Source: Meloidogyne chitwoodi
Lineage: Eukaryota > Nematoda > Chromadorea > Rhabditida > Meloidogynidae
Length of the DNA stretch: 64,000 nt
NCBI GenBank assembly: GCA_015183035.1
Contig: JACZZP010000001.1
Coordinates: 496,001-560,000 of the forward strand
Direction: 5' to 3'
Position numbers and translations under genes: made by a program. The notes beneath the pieces were generated by a model that saw only the letters and a program-made list of their open reading frames with translations, was not told where the DNA came from and ran no database searches. Below, in pieces: positions 35,078-45,779 of this stretch. Each line of letters starts with the position of its first letter. Position 1 is the stretch's first letter.

Positions 35078-36618
35078 TTATTTGTAATTAATATGTACAA
35101 CAACAATTTCAAAAACAAATGAAACAATTATTGAAAAAGAAGATTATTCTTTTAGTGGTATTATTATTTTGGTTATTTTAATTAGTTTTTATTTAAATTA
35201 ATTATATATTTTTTTTAATTATTTAAAGTTTTGGTATTTGCTTATTAAAAAAAGGAAAAATAAAATAATTTCCAAAAAGAAGAGGGGAATATTAAAAAAG
35301 AAGAAAGCCTTCTATTTTCTTATAATTTTTTGGAATGAATAAACAACAAAACATTAATTTATTTAATTTTAAAGAGGAAGTTTCAGTTTCAATAGTAATA
35401 TTTGTTCAAAATAATAAAGATATTAATAGATTTAAATAAAAATAATTTTATAAAAGTTAAGAAAAATTTTAAAGTTATTTAATAGTACCTTTAACAAACA
35501 AAACTGGAGTATTTTTTTGGTGATATTTGATGATGCATTTAATATAAAGACAGAAATTTGTTTATCCAAAGCAGATTGCCACTAATAAATAAACAAAACA
35601 TTAAAATTTAATAAAATTAAAACCTTTTTCTGAAGATGATTATTCAAATGAAAATTGATTGTTGTATTTATTTCTTTATTTGGATTAAAATGTGCTTGTA
35701 CATTAAGTTCACTTGTAAACCAAAGTTCTGTGAATCTTTTACAAGGGCCAATTCATATTTATTAATAAAATCATAAAAGTATTTATTTATTTGTTTAATT
35801 GTAAATAATTAATCAAAGTTGAGATTTTTGAAGATTTTAAGTTGTATTTTAGTTAAAATCTTCAAAAATCTCAACTTTGATTAATTATTTACAATTAAAC
35901 AAATTAATAAATACTTTTGTGACTTTATTAATAAAAATGAATTGGCCCTTGTAAAAGATTCACAGAAATTATGTTTACAAGTGAACTTAATGTACAAGCA
36001 CATGTCATTTCATTAAGAGAAGTAAATACAACAATCAATTTTCATTTGAATAATCATCTTCAGAAAAAGGTTTTAATTTTATTAAATTTTAATGTTTTTT
36101 GTTTATTTATTAGTGGCAATCTGCTTTGGATAAACAAATTTCTGTCTTTATATTAAATGCATCATCAAATATCACCAAAAAAATACTCCAGTTTTGTTTG
36201 TTAAAGGTACTATTAAATAACTTTAAAATTTTTCTTAACTTTTATAAAATTATTTTTATTTAAATCTATTAATATCTTTATTATTTTGAACAAATATTAC
36301 TATTGAAACTGAAACTTCCTCTTTAAAATTAAATAAATTAATGTTTTGTTGTTTATTCATTCCAAAAAATTATAAGAAAATAGAAGGCTTTCTTCTTTTT
36401 TAATATTCCCCTCTTCTTTTTGGAAATTATTTTATTTTTCCTTTTTTTAATAAGCAAATACCAAAACTTTAAATAATTTAAAAAAATATATAATTAATTT
36501 AAATAAAAACTAATTAAAATAACCAAAATAATAATACCACTAAAAGAATAATCTTCTTTTTCAATAATTGTTTCATTTGTTTTTGAAATTGTTGTTGTAT
36601 TTAAATTACAAATAATTA
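35078..36618. repeat. Palindrome 2: about 750-bp arms, axis near 35846
   Basis: The left arm (about 35078-35839) and right arm (about 35854-36618) are reverse complements with a few small indels and substitutions, so it is slightly older or less converted than palindrome 1. The axis falls inside the F-box exon (AAAATCTTCAAAAATCTCAA, codons near 12-18). Each arm therefore carries F-box exon 1 without its start codon, plus the exon coding WQSALDKQIS. It begins about 60 bp past the Kelch stop codon. Confidence 0.88.
35855..36205 (+). pseudogene. Family A exon 1-2 relic in palindrome 2 (mirror copy 35488-35839)
   Basis: The right arm reads an F-box exon from the LKIFKNLNFD region onward with in-frame damage (a TAA in FDYLFTI), then NNHLQKK, a GTTTTAATT donor and the exon TGGCAATCTGCTTTGGATAA. 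The start codon lies at the axis and is lost in both arms. Confidence 0.75.
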
Positions 36619-36870
36619 TAAAAGAGGAAAATTTAATCATGTACAAATTATTGTTATTAATAATAGTCAAAATAAAATAATAAACATGAATTGAAAAAAA
36701 ATTATTTTTTACTTAAAAATATTATTTTTATTTTATTAAATATATTTGATTTTTTTAATAAAAATCGTATTTTTTTATTATTTCAATTTTTATTCAATTA
36801 TTAATTTTATATTTTAATGATATTTATTGTTTTTTATTTTTAATTTTTAGCTTAAAAAATTAAAAAAGTA

Positions 36871-38143
36871 ATGGAATATTTACCAGCAGAAATTCAGCTT
36901 CATATTCTCAAAAATCTCAACTTTGATTATTTGCACAAAATGAAGCAAACCAGTCGTCATTTTTATGAATTTATTAATAAATACGAAAAAAATTTGGCCA
37001 AGAAAATATTCGCACTGTTTATTGAAAATTTAAATTTCCAATGTCGGCTGGATTGCACTCGGTTGGAATATAGCCAAATTTAATATCATTATGGTCTCTA
37101 ATTTCATTTAATCTATTTTCTACAAATTTTTCTCCACGGTGATTTTCTTTTATCCAAAATAAGACAGGTTTCGAATCACTCCATAAAAATTTTTCTTCAA
37201 TTTTTATTCCAATTTGATCTTCGACGAATTTCATTGCCCTAGTAGCAATTAAGACCCCTAATAATTCCATTCTGGGGATACTAACACTCATCTTTTTTGG
37301 CTTAAGTCGATTTCTAGCGTATAAAATATTTACTGAAATTTTTCCATTAAAAAAACACCTAATATAAACACAAGCGGCATAAGCATCTTTTGACGCATCT
37401 GAAAACACGTGCAGCTGGCAATAACCATTTTTATATACTATTCTCCTTTCAATTTCAATCGGCGATATTTTCCAAGTCTCTGTAATGCTGTTCCATTTTT
37501 TACTCTCTTCCTCACTTAGATTGCTGTCCCAATTTCTTTCTTTCTCCCATAGAGACTGAAAAAATAATTTGGCTGATAATAGACTTGGAGAAGCAAAGCC
37601 CAGCGGGTCAAATATACTAGCTAATTGTTTAATTACTAATCGCTTATTCACTTTTGCATTACTTTCAATTTCGGGAAAATTTATTATAAAATTATATTAA
37701 AAAGATTAAAAAATAAATTGAAAATTAAAAATTATTATTATTTATTATTTTTTAAAAATAACTTGTTAATGGAAAAAGGCAATCACACATGTGTGGAAAA
37801 TGGACCGGCACGTTAATGAGCATCAAATTGTACTTTACAATAATTTTATAAATGTAACGGGGATTAGGGTCTATTAAAAATTAATTCAAAAATTTAGAAT
37901 CTAGAAACATCAACAGATTTATCAAAAATAGTGGCTAAAATTGAATTTGGTAGTAAATGGCCTCGCTCTAAATTAATTGTCAAAGGAGTTGAAATGAGCG
38001 AATTAAACGGTGAAAGCAACGATACAGAAGAATATAAAATTACAAATATTCATAACCCTAAAATTATTTTTTCAATAAAATGGATGTTCAAATTATATGG
38101 AAGAAATTTTATTGACACTATTAGAATTCGTCAAATCAGGTAA
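36871..38143 (+). pseudogene. Family A F-box gene broken by a BEL/Pao fragment
   Basis: Exon 1 starts normally ([13 protein letters not shown], then TSRHFYEFINKYEKNLAKKIFAL) and stops at about 37020, where retroelement sequence begins. Family A sequence resumes near 37827 with the last codons of exon 3 (HQIVLYNNFIN before a GTAAC donor) and a complete, open last exon (37898-38143) reading [12 protein letters not shown] and KITNIHNPK. The rest of exon 1, the short exon and most of exon 3 are gone, so this is replacement, not a clean insertion. Confidence 0.88.
37019..37651 (-). mobile_element. BEL/Pao retrotransposon fragment (reverse transcriptase end / RNase H)
   Basis: A 210-codon open frame codes LASIFDPLGFASPSLLSAK, LHVFSDASKDAYAACVYIR, VSIPRMELLGVLIATRAMKF, LWSDSKPVLFWIKE and GYIPTECNPADIG. 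These are hallmark motifs of Pao-type polyproteins between the reverse transcriptase and the RNase H-like region, with the SDA, MEL and SDS acidic positions. No LTR, protease or integrase was seen, so it is a dead internal piece. Its sequence is less AT-rich than its surroundings. Confidence 0.9.
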
Positions 38144-38340
38144 ATTGATGTATCTCAGCGTAACTGTGAATGGATTAAATTATTTGTATAACGATTTTTA
38201 TTTTTTGCCTGATTTCAATTTTTGTTTTAATTGATAAACTGTTTATTAAAATTAACTTTTATTTTTACCGACATTTTTTAAAAACAATTTATTTTTTGAA
38301 AATAAAAGATAAATTAAACCTTTTTTTAATATTTTATTGG

Positions 38341-38347
38341 TATAAAA
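38341..38347 (+). promoter_or_regulatory. Orphan family A TATA promoter block
   Basis: TATAAAAGCAGTCA plus the T-rich tract and TTTTATTCTTC occurs here, but no intact family A start codon follows. It lies 200 bp past the broken F-box gene and before family B relics. Confidence 0.6.
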
Positions 38348-38659
38348 GCAGTCATTTTTCTTTTATTCTTCTCTACACAATTTTCCATCAAGTAAATGAC
38401 AATCTTTATTTTCCAAAAAATATGAAAATTTAAGAGAAATTAATAATAACTAGCTTATATGAATTTTAAAAATATGATTGTGCCCGTTCATTATCTGAAA
38501 AAATTTAGAAATTTTTAATTAATTTTAGTGGTAATCTGTAATAAATAAAATCGATTATATTTAATGACTTACAATATCCAAACTGTGTTTATTTATTTTT
38601 TACCTTTAAATATATTTATTTATTATTAATTTACTTAAATTTATTCAACAATACAGAGA

Positions 38660-38880
38660 AAGGTTTAAAGTTAAAATTACCAAAATATCCAAAAAATATT
38701 AAAATTAAATATTCTTTTTTTATTTCGAAAAGTTATGTTTTGTTGTTCTTTTAAAGAAGCATTGTCATATATTCAATCCAGAAATGATTAAATTACTTTT
38801 TCTGTATGATTAAAAAGTAATTTAATCATCTCTGGATTAAAAAGTATATTTAAACGAACAAATAAATTAACAATTTTTGA
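38660..38880 (+). pseudogene. Family B exon 3 relic with a small palindrome
   Basis: Plus-strand residues KLPKYPKN and CCSF..AL..IFNPEMIKLLF are recognisable with frameshifts. At about 38778-38848 the coding stretch for NPEMIKLLF is followed at once by its own reverse complement, giving a hairpin with arms of about 30 bp. Confidence 0.6.
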
Positions 38881-39364
38881 TGATATAAAGGCACAAATGA
38901 GAATACGTAGTTGAGAATATTACAGTGTTAATTTGATATTTTTTACCAATAGATAGAGTAACCCAAAGGGTCCTTTTTTCTACAAAATGAATGAATGAAC
39001 CGAGTTAAAGGCAAGAGTATTGGGCTAAAAAATGAGCGACGTGTTCTTGTCATTGATTTTTCTTTCTTTTTTCTCTTTCTTATAAACGAAAATAGTGAGG
39101 TTAATATAAAAGTAATGGTTGGAAGCCATTTGTTTGTTTAAAATTGAAAAAAAAAGAGAAAAGGGTAAGCTGACTGAATTTTAAAAATGGTAATAACTGA
39201 AAGGTTTAAAAAGGTCTGCTTTGTTGCTTTTCCTTCTTTTTATTCAAAAAATGAAAATCTGAAAGGTATAAATTGTTTCAAATTATTTTGCAGGAAAAAG
39301 GAGATTACCTCAAATAGGATGCAGAAGTTGCTCTACCAATTGGTACTACTTTAGATCGTTTGGT

Positions 39365-39448
39365 TATGATTCGTTGAACAGAAAATAATTGGTTAAAATT
39401 GAGAAATTTTAAAATATCAATTTGTTCATCAATTGATAAATTTTTCAT
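39365..39448 (-). pseudogene. Family B F-box exon fragment
   Basis: From ATG at 39448 the minus strand reads MKNLSIDEQIDILKFLNF then NQLFSVQ, after which it departs from the family (RIITKRSK). No downstream exons follow. Confidence 0.65.
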
Positions 39449-39584
39449 ATTTTTATCTAAAAATTAATTTAAAAATTTATTAAAATTTAAGAAAAGTAAA
39501 TATAAAAATAAATTATTTTATTAAAATTTAGAATCATTTAAAATTTATTTTATCAAAATAATATCAAAAATCAAATAAATTAAA

Positions 39585-40847
39585 TTATTGTTCCTTAATT
39601 CTTTCAATTTGAATTTTGCGTATCATATCATCATTATTGAAGTTAAGATAATAAAATTTAGCCAAAAATTTTATTTTTGGATTATAATCATTTTTATATT
39701 GAATTAAACCAATTTTTTGATATCCATCTTTTACAATTTTGTCTACTTTATATTCCATTTTTAAAGAATAATGATAATCTATATCAAATTTAATATTAGG
39801 CACAATTTCTGAACAATCTGTTGTTGACATTTTAATATGCTAAATAATTTAATTTATTAAAATTAATTGGAGAACTGATTTTATAAAATTCCCCAAATTT
39901 TAATAAATTAACTTACATTTATAATTAAATTAAATAATTTTGAAGGATCTTTAAATTCTTCAATTAAAATAGAAGAAATACTTTTGCCTGAATTTAAGAG
40001 TAATTTCAAAATAATATTATGCTGTTTTTCTACATTGTCTATACAATGAAAATTTATTTTCATTTCTTTTGTAATAATAAGATGATCAAAAATAAATTTA
40101 AGTATATTTTTGTAGCTTGGATTTAAAAAATATATAGGATAATTTCCTATTGTTTGTATATTTAATTTAATATTTTTGTTGTTTTCAAAAAGTAAATTAA
40201 TCATTTCGGGATTAAATATAACATGATGAAACCCAGCTTTTTCAAAAGAACAACGAAATAATTGTTCTAACCAAAAATAAATAATTTGCATTTCTTCAAT
40301 ATTTTTTGGGTATTTTGGCAGTTTTAAAACAAAATGATTACCTGACAAATTAAAATTAATTTAAAAAATATTTTTATCAAAGTAATACCCTTATTATTAG
40401 AAAAAGAAATATAATATTCAAAAGGAATTTCTGACAAATAATTAGATAAATACAATGAAATTTGTTTATTTATAGCAGATTGCCACTTTAAAAAATAAAG
40501 ACAAAGTTCAAAAGAATTAAATAAAATTTCAATAAAATTCATAGCATTGATTTTAAAAATATCAAGCAAACCTTTGTTAATAGTTCAACATTTATTGGAT
40601 AATATAAAATATTCGATTGGTCAATCTTATCATCACGCTTTTCAGCAAATATATACTAAAGAAAATTAAAAATAAAACAAATTAAAATTACTATTGAAAT
40701 TCTATATAATTCTTTTAATGCCAATATCCATTTATTTTGTTCAATTAATAAATTAAAATAATAATTGGTTTGTTGAAAAGAAAATAATTGATCAAAATTG
40801 AGAAATTTTAAAATATCAATTTGTTCATAAATTGATAAATTTTTCAT
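39585..40847 (-). CDS. F-box family B protein (copy B1)
   Basis: Five exons, complement of 39585-39839, 39917-40341, 40389-40485, 40572-40655 and 40692-40847, give 338 aa. The F-box is short and distinct (MKNLSIYEQIDILKFLNF, then QQTNYYFNLLIEQNKW). Exon 2 ends ILYYPINVELLTK; exon 3 is WQSAINKQISLYL. Exon 4 has NIEEMQIIYFWLEQLFRCSF, IFNPEMINLLFENN and FIFDHLIITKEM. Exon 5 starts HIKMSTTDCSEIV and ends with NDYNPKIKFLAKFYY. Introns, phases and domain order mirror family A, so the two families share an ancestor although few residues are identical. No TATA block like that of family A was seen. Confidence 0.8.
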
Positions 40848-41003
40848 ATTTTTATCCAAAAATTTCAGTAAAAAATTGATCAAAATTTAAGAACAATGAG
40901 AAAAGTAATTATAAAAATGAATAATTTTATTAAAATGTAGAATCATTTAAATTTTATTTTATCAAAATAAATTAAAAAATACATTCAATAATAAAAAAAC
41001 AAT

Positions 41004-42250
41004 CTATTCCTGCTTAATTTGTTTAATTTTAAAAATCGTATAACCAACGTCATTATAAAAATAAAGTTTAGCTAAAAATTTAATTTTAGGATTAAAAATA
41101 TTTTTATGTTCAATTAAAGCAATTTTTGGAGAATTGTAATCTTCAATTTTGTTGTCTGCTTTAATTTTCATTTTTAAAGGATCACAATATCCACTAAATT
41201 TAATTTTAGGCACAATTTTTGAACAATCTTTTGACATTTTAATATGCTAAAATAATTAATTTATTAAATTAATTAAAAGATATTTGAAGAACTTTGAGCA
41301 AAAAAAAAAATTCCACTTTTTACTGAACTTACATTTATAATTGAATTATATAACGTTAAAGGATCATTAGCCTCTGCAATATAAACGCAAGAAATATTTT
41401 TTCCTGAATTTAAGAGTAATTTTAATAAAATCATATGTCGTTCCTCTGTAATTTTTGTACATTGAAAATTTAAAATAATATAATCTGTAACAGCCAAATG
41501 ATTTAAAATAAATTCATATTGATATTTGTAAATTGAATTGAAAAAATCTATGTGAAAAATTTGTGTATGTAAATAAAATTTAATATTTTTGTTGTTTTCA
41601 AAAAGTAAATTAATCATTTCGGGATTAAATATAACATGATGAAACTCAGTTTCTTCAAAAGAACAACGAAATAATTGTTCTAACCAAAAATAAATAATTT
41701 GCATTTCTTCAATATTTTTTGGATGGTTTGGTAATTCCAACGTTAAATTAATTTCTGAATATTTAAATTTTATTTAAATATTTTTAATTTAAAAAATCCA
41801 CTAGTTGAATTTGATAAATAAAAAATGGATCTTTGAGGATCATATTCATTATTTAAACATAATGGAATTTGTTTATCTATTGCAGATTGCCACTAAAAAC
41901 AATTATTTTGATAATATTTAAAAAATTATTTTTGAACTTAAAATATTCTAAAACTGCAAGGTTATTTTACCTTTACTAAAATGTCATCAGTTATTGGATA
42001 ATATGCAATATTTGAATTATCAATCAAAGAAAAGTCAGCATATTTTAATTTAAACTAAACAAGATATAATTGTAAAAAACAAATTAAAAATTACTATTGA
42101 AATCCTATATAATTCTTTTAATGCCAATATCCATTTATTTTGTTCAATTAATAAATTAAAATAATAATTGGTTTGTTGAACAGAAAATAATTGATCAAAA
42201 TCGAGAAATTTTAAAATATCAATTTGTTCATAAGAAGATAAATTTTTCAT
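41004..42250 (-). CDS. F-box family B protein (copy B2)
   Basis: Exons are the complement of 41004-41246, 41333-41754, 41802-41892, 41971-42054 and 42095-42250, giving 331 aa. The F-box exon is nearly identical to copy B1 (MKNLSSYEQIDIL). Exon 3 (WQSAIDKQIPLCL) must use a weak donor, A/GTGGAT, to keep frame with exon 4; this is the least certain junction. Exon 4 has NIEEMQIIYFWLEQ and IFNPEMINLLFENN, exon 5 KIALIEHKNIFNPKIKFLAK. It lies directly upstream of copy B1 on the same strand. Confidence 0.75.
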
Positions 42251-42420
42251 ATTTTCTAACTTCTCTAAATTATTGTTGAAAATTCTAAAAATAAACAATT
42301 AAAATATATCGAAATTAAAACATTTTATAAAGTAAAACAAATATTAAATTAAACAAAAAACATAGAAGAATTTAACTATAATTTTGTGTTTATTCTTAAA
42401 ATTTGTTTTTGTAAATTTTT

Positions 42421-42532
42421 AAAAATACAAAGATCTTAGAAATAGAATGGTTAAAAACAAAAAACAGCAGACAGTCAAATTTTCTTTTTAATAAAGCTGT
42501 TTGAGAGAGAATGGCACTCAAACTTTTTGTTG
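42421..42532 (-). repeat. Dispersed ~90-bp repeat with GAGTGCC...ACTC dyad
   Basis: On the minus strand it reads TTTGAGTGCCATTCTCTCTC, then GCTTTATTAAAAAG and TTTGACTGTCTGCTG. A plus-oriented partial copy (TTTTGAGTGCCATTCACACTC) at 42857-42882 faces it, so the two may be the ends of one element of about 460 bp. Confidence 0.6.
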
Positions 42533-42960
42533 CCATGTGGCATATAAATTAATTTAAGCAAAAATTGTTAATAGCTTTCCCCATCTACATTTGTTTGTCC
42601 GCTGTGTTTTTAATTTATTGAATTTATTTATATTTTAAGAAATGTCTGGTTTTTAAATCTTTTTTCAGTCTTTTTGCTGTTTCAAAAATAAAGTTTTGCC
42701 TCATTCTAAAATATTCTAGAGGGATGGGTAAATGCCCTCTCTAATCGATAAATGTCTTTTATATTTTATTAAACACAAATAATTTATATATTTTTTCTCA
42801 TCATTTATATAAATGGAATTTTTATTCCTTAAAAATTAGAAGCACCAAATCGTCTCTTTTGAGTGCCATTCACACTCAAACTTCTTACTTATAAATCATA
42901 ATTGTTTTATTCTTTTTTAACTAAAATAAATTAGAGAAACTTAATATTTTTTAGATAAAT

Positions 42961-44644
42961 ATGCAAAATTTACTAACTAAAGCAGGACTTGGCATTTTAA
43001 AATTTTTCAACATAAATCAATTATTTACTACTCAACAAACCAATTATCCTTTTAATTTATCTTCTTATGAACAAATTGATATTTTAAAATGTCTCAATTT
43101 TGATCAATTATTTTCTGTTCAACAAACCAATTATTATTTTAATTTATTAATTGAACAAAATAAATGGATATTGGCATTGAAAGAATTAGAATACATTTCA
43201 ATAGTAATTTAAATTTTAAATATTTTTTAAATATTTAGTTTCTTTTAGTGTGATATTGAACACAAAAGTTTAAAAAATAGCAAATTGATTGATCCAACAT
43301 TGAACATTGTATATTATCCAGTAAATGATGAAGTTTTAACAAAGGTAAAGAAAGTTTAAAAACAAAATTTGTTTGAATCTTTCGTAATAAAACAATTTAG
43401 CACTCCTGAGGACTAAATGGCTTTTTTTCTGAGTACGTTATTTTCGAAAGTAAATACTAGCATTATCGATTTGCCTCGATAAGCTAATTCGAACAGTACC
43501 GCTCTCATGGTATGAAACTTATATGAGACGAGAGCAGCCGCGGTAATCAGAGGAGCCTACTCTCCCCTATTATTTTTCGATATTTGGCGATCTGTATCTC
43601 GGCTTATATTCAGTTTTGTGAAAAAGAAGTGGTACCGTTCAACTCAGCTCATCGAAACGAATCGAATAATATTAGTTTTTAACTTTCGGAAATAAACAAA
43701 AAAGTCAGTTAATCCTCATTAGTACCGACAATTTTTTAATTCTAGTACAACATTATTTATTTTAGTGGCAATCAGCAATAAATAAAAAAATTTCATTATT
43801 TTTATTTGATTATGTGGCCGAATATTCTAACGATAAATTTTGTTTATATGTTGCAGATAAAAGTTTTTTTTATTAATTTACTTAAATTTATTTAAATATT
43901 TAGAATATAATCGTTCAAAAATAATATTGCCAAACTATCCAAAAAATATAGAAGAAATGCAAATTATTTATTTTTGGTTAGAAAAATTGTTTTGTTGTTC
44001 TTTTAGATGGGGTGTATTTGAAAATGTTATATTTAATCCAGAAATGATTAATTTACTTTTTGAAAACAACATTAAATTAAATATACATGCAACATATTTT
44101 AATATAACTTTTTACAATTCAATCTACAAATATCAATTTGAATTTATTTTAAATAATTTTGTTATCACTTTAATTATTTTTTTAAATTTTTATCGTTTAA
44201 ATGATATAGAAGAACAACATAATTTTTTGATGAAATTGCTCTTAAATTCAGGCAAAAAAATTTTAGGCGTTTCTAGTGATTATGTTAAAGATCTTTCAAA
44301 ATTATTTAATTTAGTTATAAATGTTGGTTAATTTATTAAAATTTGGGGAATTTTATAAAGTCATTTCTCCAATTAATTTAATAAATTAAATTATTTAGCA
44401 TATTAAAATGTCAACGACAGATTGTTCAGAAATAGTTCCTAAAATTAGATTTGGTGAAACTTATAAATTAAAAATGGAAATTAAAGCTGATAAAATTGAA
44501 ATGGATGGAAATGAAAAAATTGCTTTAATTGAATATAAAAATGATTATAATCCTAAAATTAAATATTTGGCTAAATTTTATTATGATGAAGACAATGATG
44601 AGATAATTCGCACAATTGAACTTGAAAGAATTAACGAAGGATAA
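42961..44644 (+). CDS. F-box family B protein (copy B3) with duplicated F-box start
   Basis: Exons 42961-43203, 43249-43344, 43766-43862, 43904-44322 and 44399-44644 give 366 aa. Exon 1 is 81 codons instead of 52: a diverged half F-box (MQNLLTKAGLGILKFF, then NQLFTTQQTNYPFN) is fused to a complete one (LSSYEQIDILKCLNF), an internal tandem duplication. Exon 4 holds NIEEMQIIYFWLEKLFCCSF and NPEMINLLFEN. Its donor is GTTGG in place of the usual GTAAG. A palindromic MITE-like insertion enlarges the second intron to about 420 bp. It is transcribed away from copies B1 and B2. Confidence 0.7.
43400..43727. mobile_element. Decayed MITE in an F-box intron
   Basis: Inverted ends (CACTCCTGAGGACTAAATGG against the complement of CAGTTAATCCTCATTAGT) continue inward as diverged arms (CTCGATAAGCTAATTCG and its partner near 43650). 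The core GCAGCCGCGGTAATCA is shared with the MITE at 55216-55846. The intron splice sites of the host gene lie outside it. Confidence 0.65.
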
Positions 44645-44792
44645 ATTGCTTAGATTTTTGTTTAATTTATTTTTGATAAAAATTATTTTATTTTAAAATT
44701 TAATTTTAAAACTTTATTTATTTTTTAAATATTCATATTTTTAATATTTATTAATTCAAAATTAATTTAGAGAAGCCTAATATTTAAAAAAA

Positions 44793-45087
44793 ATGAAAAA
44801 TTTATCTTCTTATGAACAAATTGATATTTTAAAATTTCTAAATTTTGATCAATTATTTTCTGTTCAACAAACCAATTATTATTTTAATTTATTAATTGAA
44901 CAAAATAAATGGATATTGGCTTTAAAAGAATTACGTTACGTTTCAATAGTAATTTTAATTAATTTATTTTTTAAAATTTATTTTATTTCAGTGTGATTCT
45001 GAAAACGATTTTAAATCTAACAGATTGTTTAGGTCACCAATATCTAATATTGTATATTATCCAGTAAATGATGAACTTTTATCAAAG
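44793..45087 (+). pseudogene. Family B gene truncated after two exons (copy B4)
   Basis: Exons 44793-44948 (MKNLSSYEQIDIL to ELRYVSI) and 44992-45087 (ending NIVYYPVNDELLSK before a GTTAAA donor) are intact, but no short tryptophan exon, long domain or last exon follows. The sequence runs instead into unrelated repeats. Confidence 0.8.
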
Positions 45088-45297
45088 GTTAAATAAATTA
45101 ATAATATTATCTTAAAAATAAAAATTTGTTTGTGTTGGTCAAATGTTCAAAAGTACGCTGTTGGAGGGTAATCTTTGTTGTATTCACAATTTTTACAAAA
45201 AGCAACTCTTCCAGAACGACGGAAATAATTCCAGATTAATGACATTCTTATAATATGAATATTGGAATGGCGGATTATCTGGAAATAGACGGTGAAA

Positions 45298-45385
45298 TAG
45301 AGTGGTTAAAAATGAAAGACAGCACGCGTCAGCTGTTCCTTTTTAATTACGAAGTTTGAGTGCGAAAGGCACTCAACAAGAGACG
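45298..45385 (-). repeat. Dispersed ~90-bp repeat, another copy
   Basis: The minus strand reads GAGTGCCTTTCGCACTC, then a middle section and TGCTGTCTTTCATTTTTAAC, like the copies at 42421 and 59828. Downstream (45470-45555) are short repeats of AATACGAAA type. Confidence 0.6.
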
Positions 45386-45613
45386 ATTGGTTGAGACGCG
45401 TGGACAGAATGCCAAAAATTAACATTGACAAATGGGTTTGTTCAAAAATACCAGAAAATTCAGAAAAATTTCGTATTTCGTCCAAAAATACGAAAGACGA
45501 AATACGAAATAAAATTGGTCTAAAAATACGAAATAATACGAAAGACGAAATACGAAAGCTGCCCATCCCTGATGGTTATGAGCTTTTAAAGTTAAAGAAA
45601 GAGGCTCTCAACA

Positions 45614-45719
45614 CTTAAGATCACCTCAATGCTCTCTTTTCCTTTCCTTGCAGCGGCTGCCTGCCTTCTCTTCTTTTTCTTGGATTAACTGGAAACGCTG
45701 AAAGAGAGGTGATCTTAAG
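45614..45719. repeat. Short inverted repeat, CTTAAGATCACCTC ends
   Basis: CTTAAGATCACCTC at the left matches GAGGTGATCTTAAG at the right around a loop of about 75 bp that includes CGGCTGCCTGCC. It resembles a small hairpin element or RNA stem. Confidence 0.6.
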
Positions 45720-45779
45720 GCCGAAGTAAAGAGTAGAGAGAAAAAGACACTTGGAAGATGAAAAGGAACATTTTGATGA

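Noticed and set aside
45391..45618. 75-codon plus frame and its antisense partner
   Set aside because: It is made of AATACGAAA-type short repeats; both strands are open only because of the repeat.
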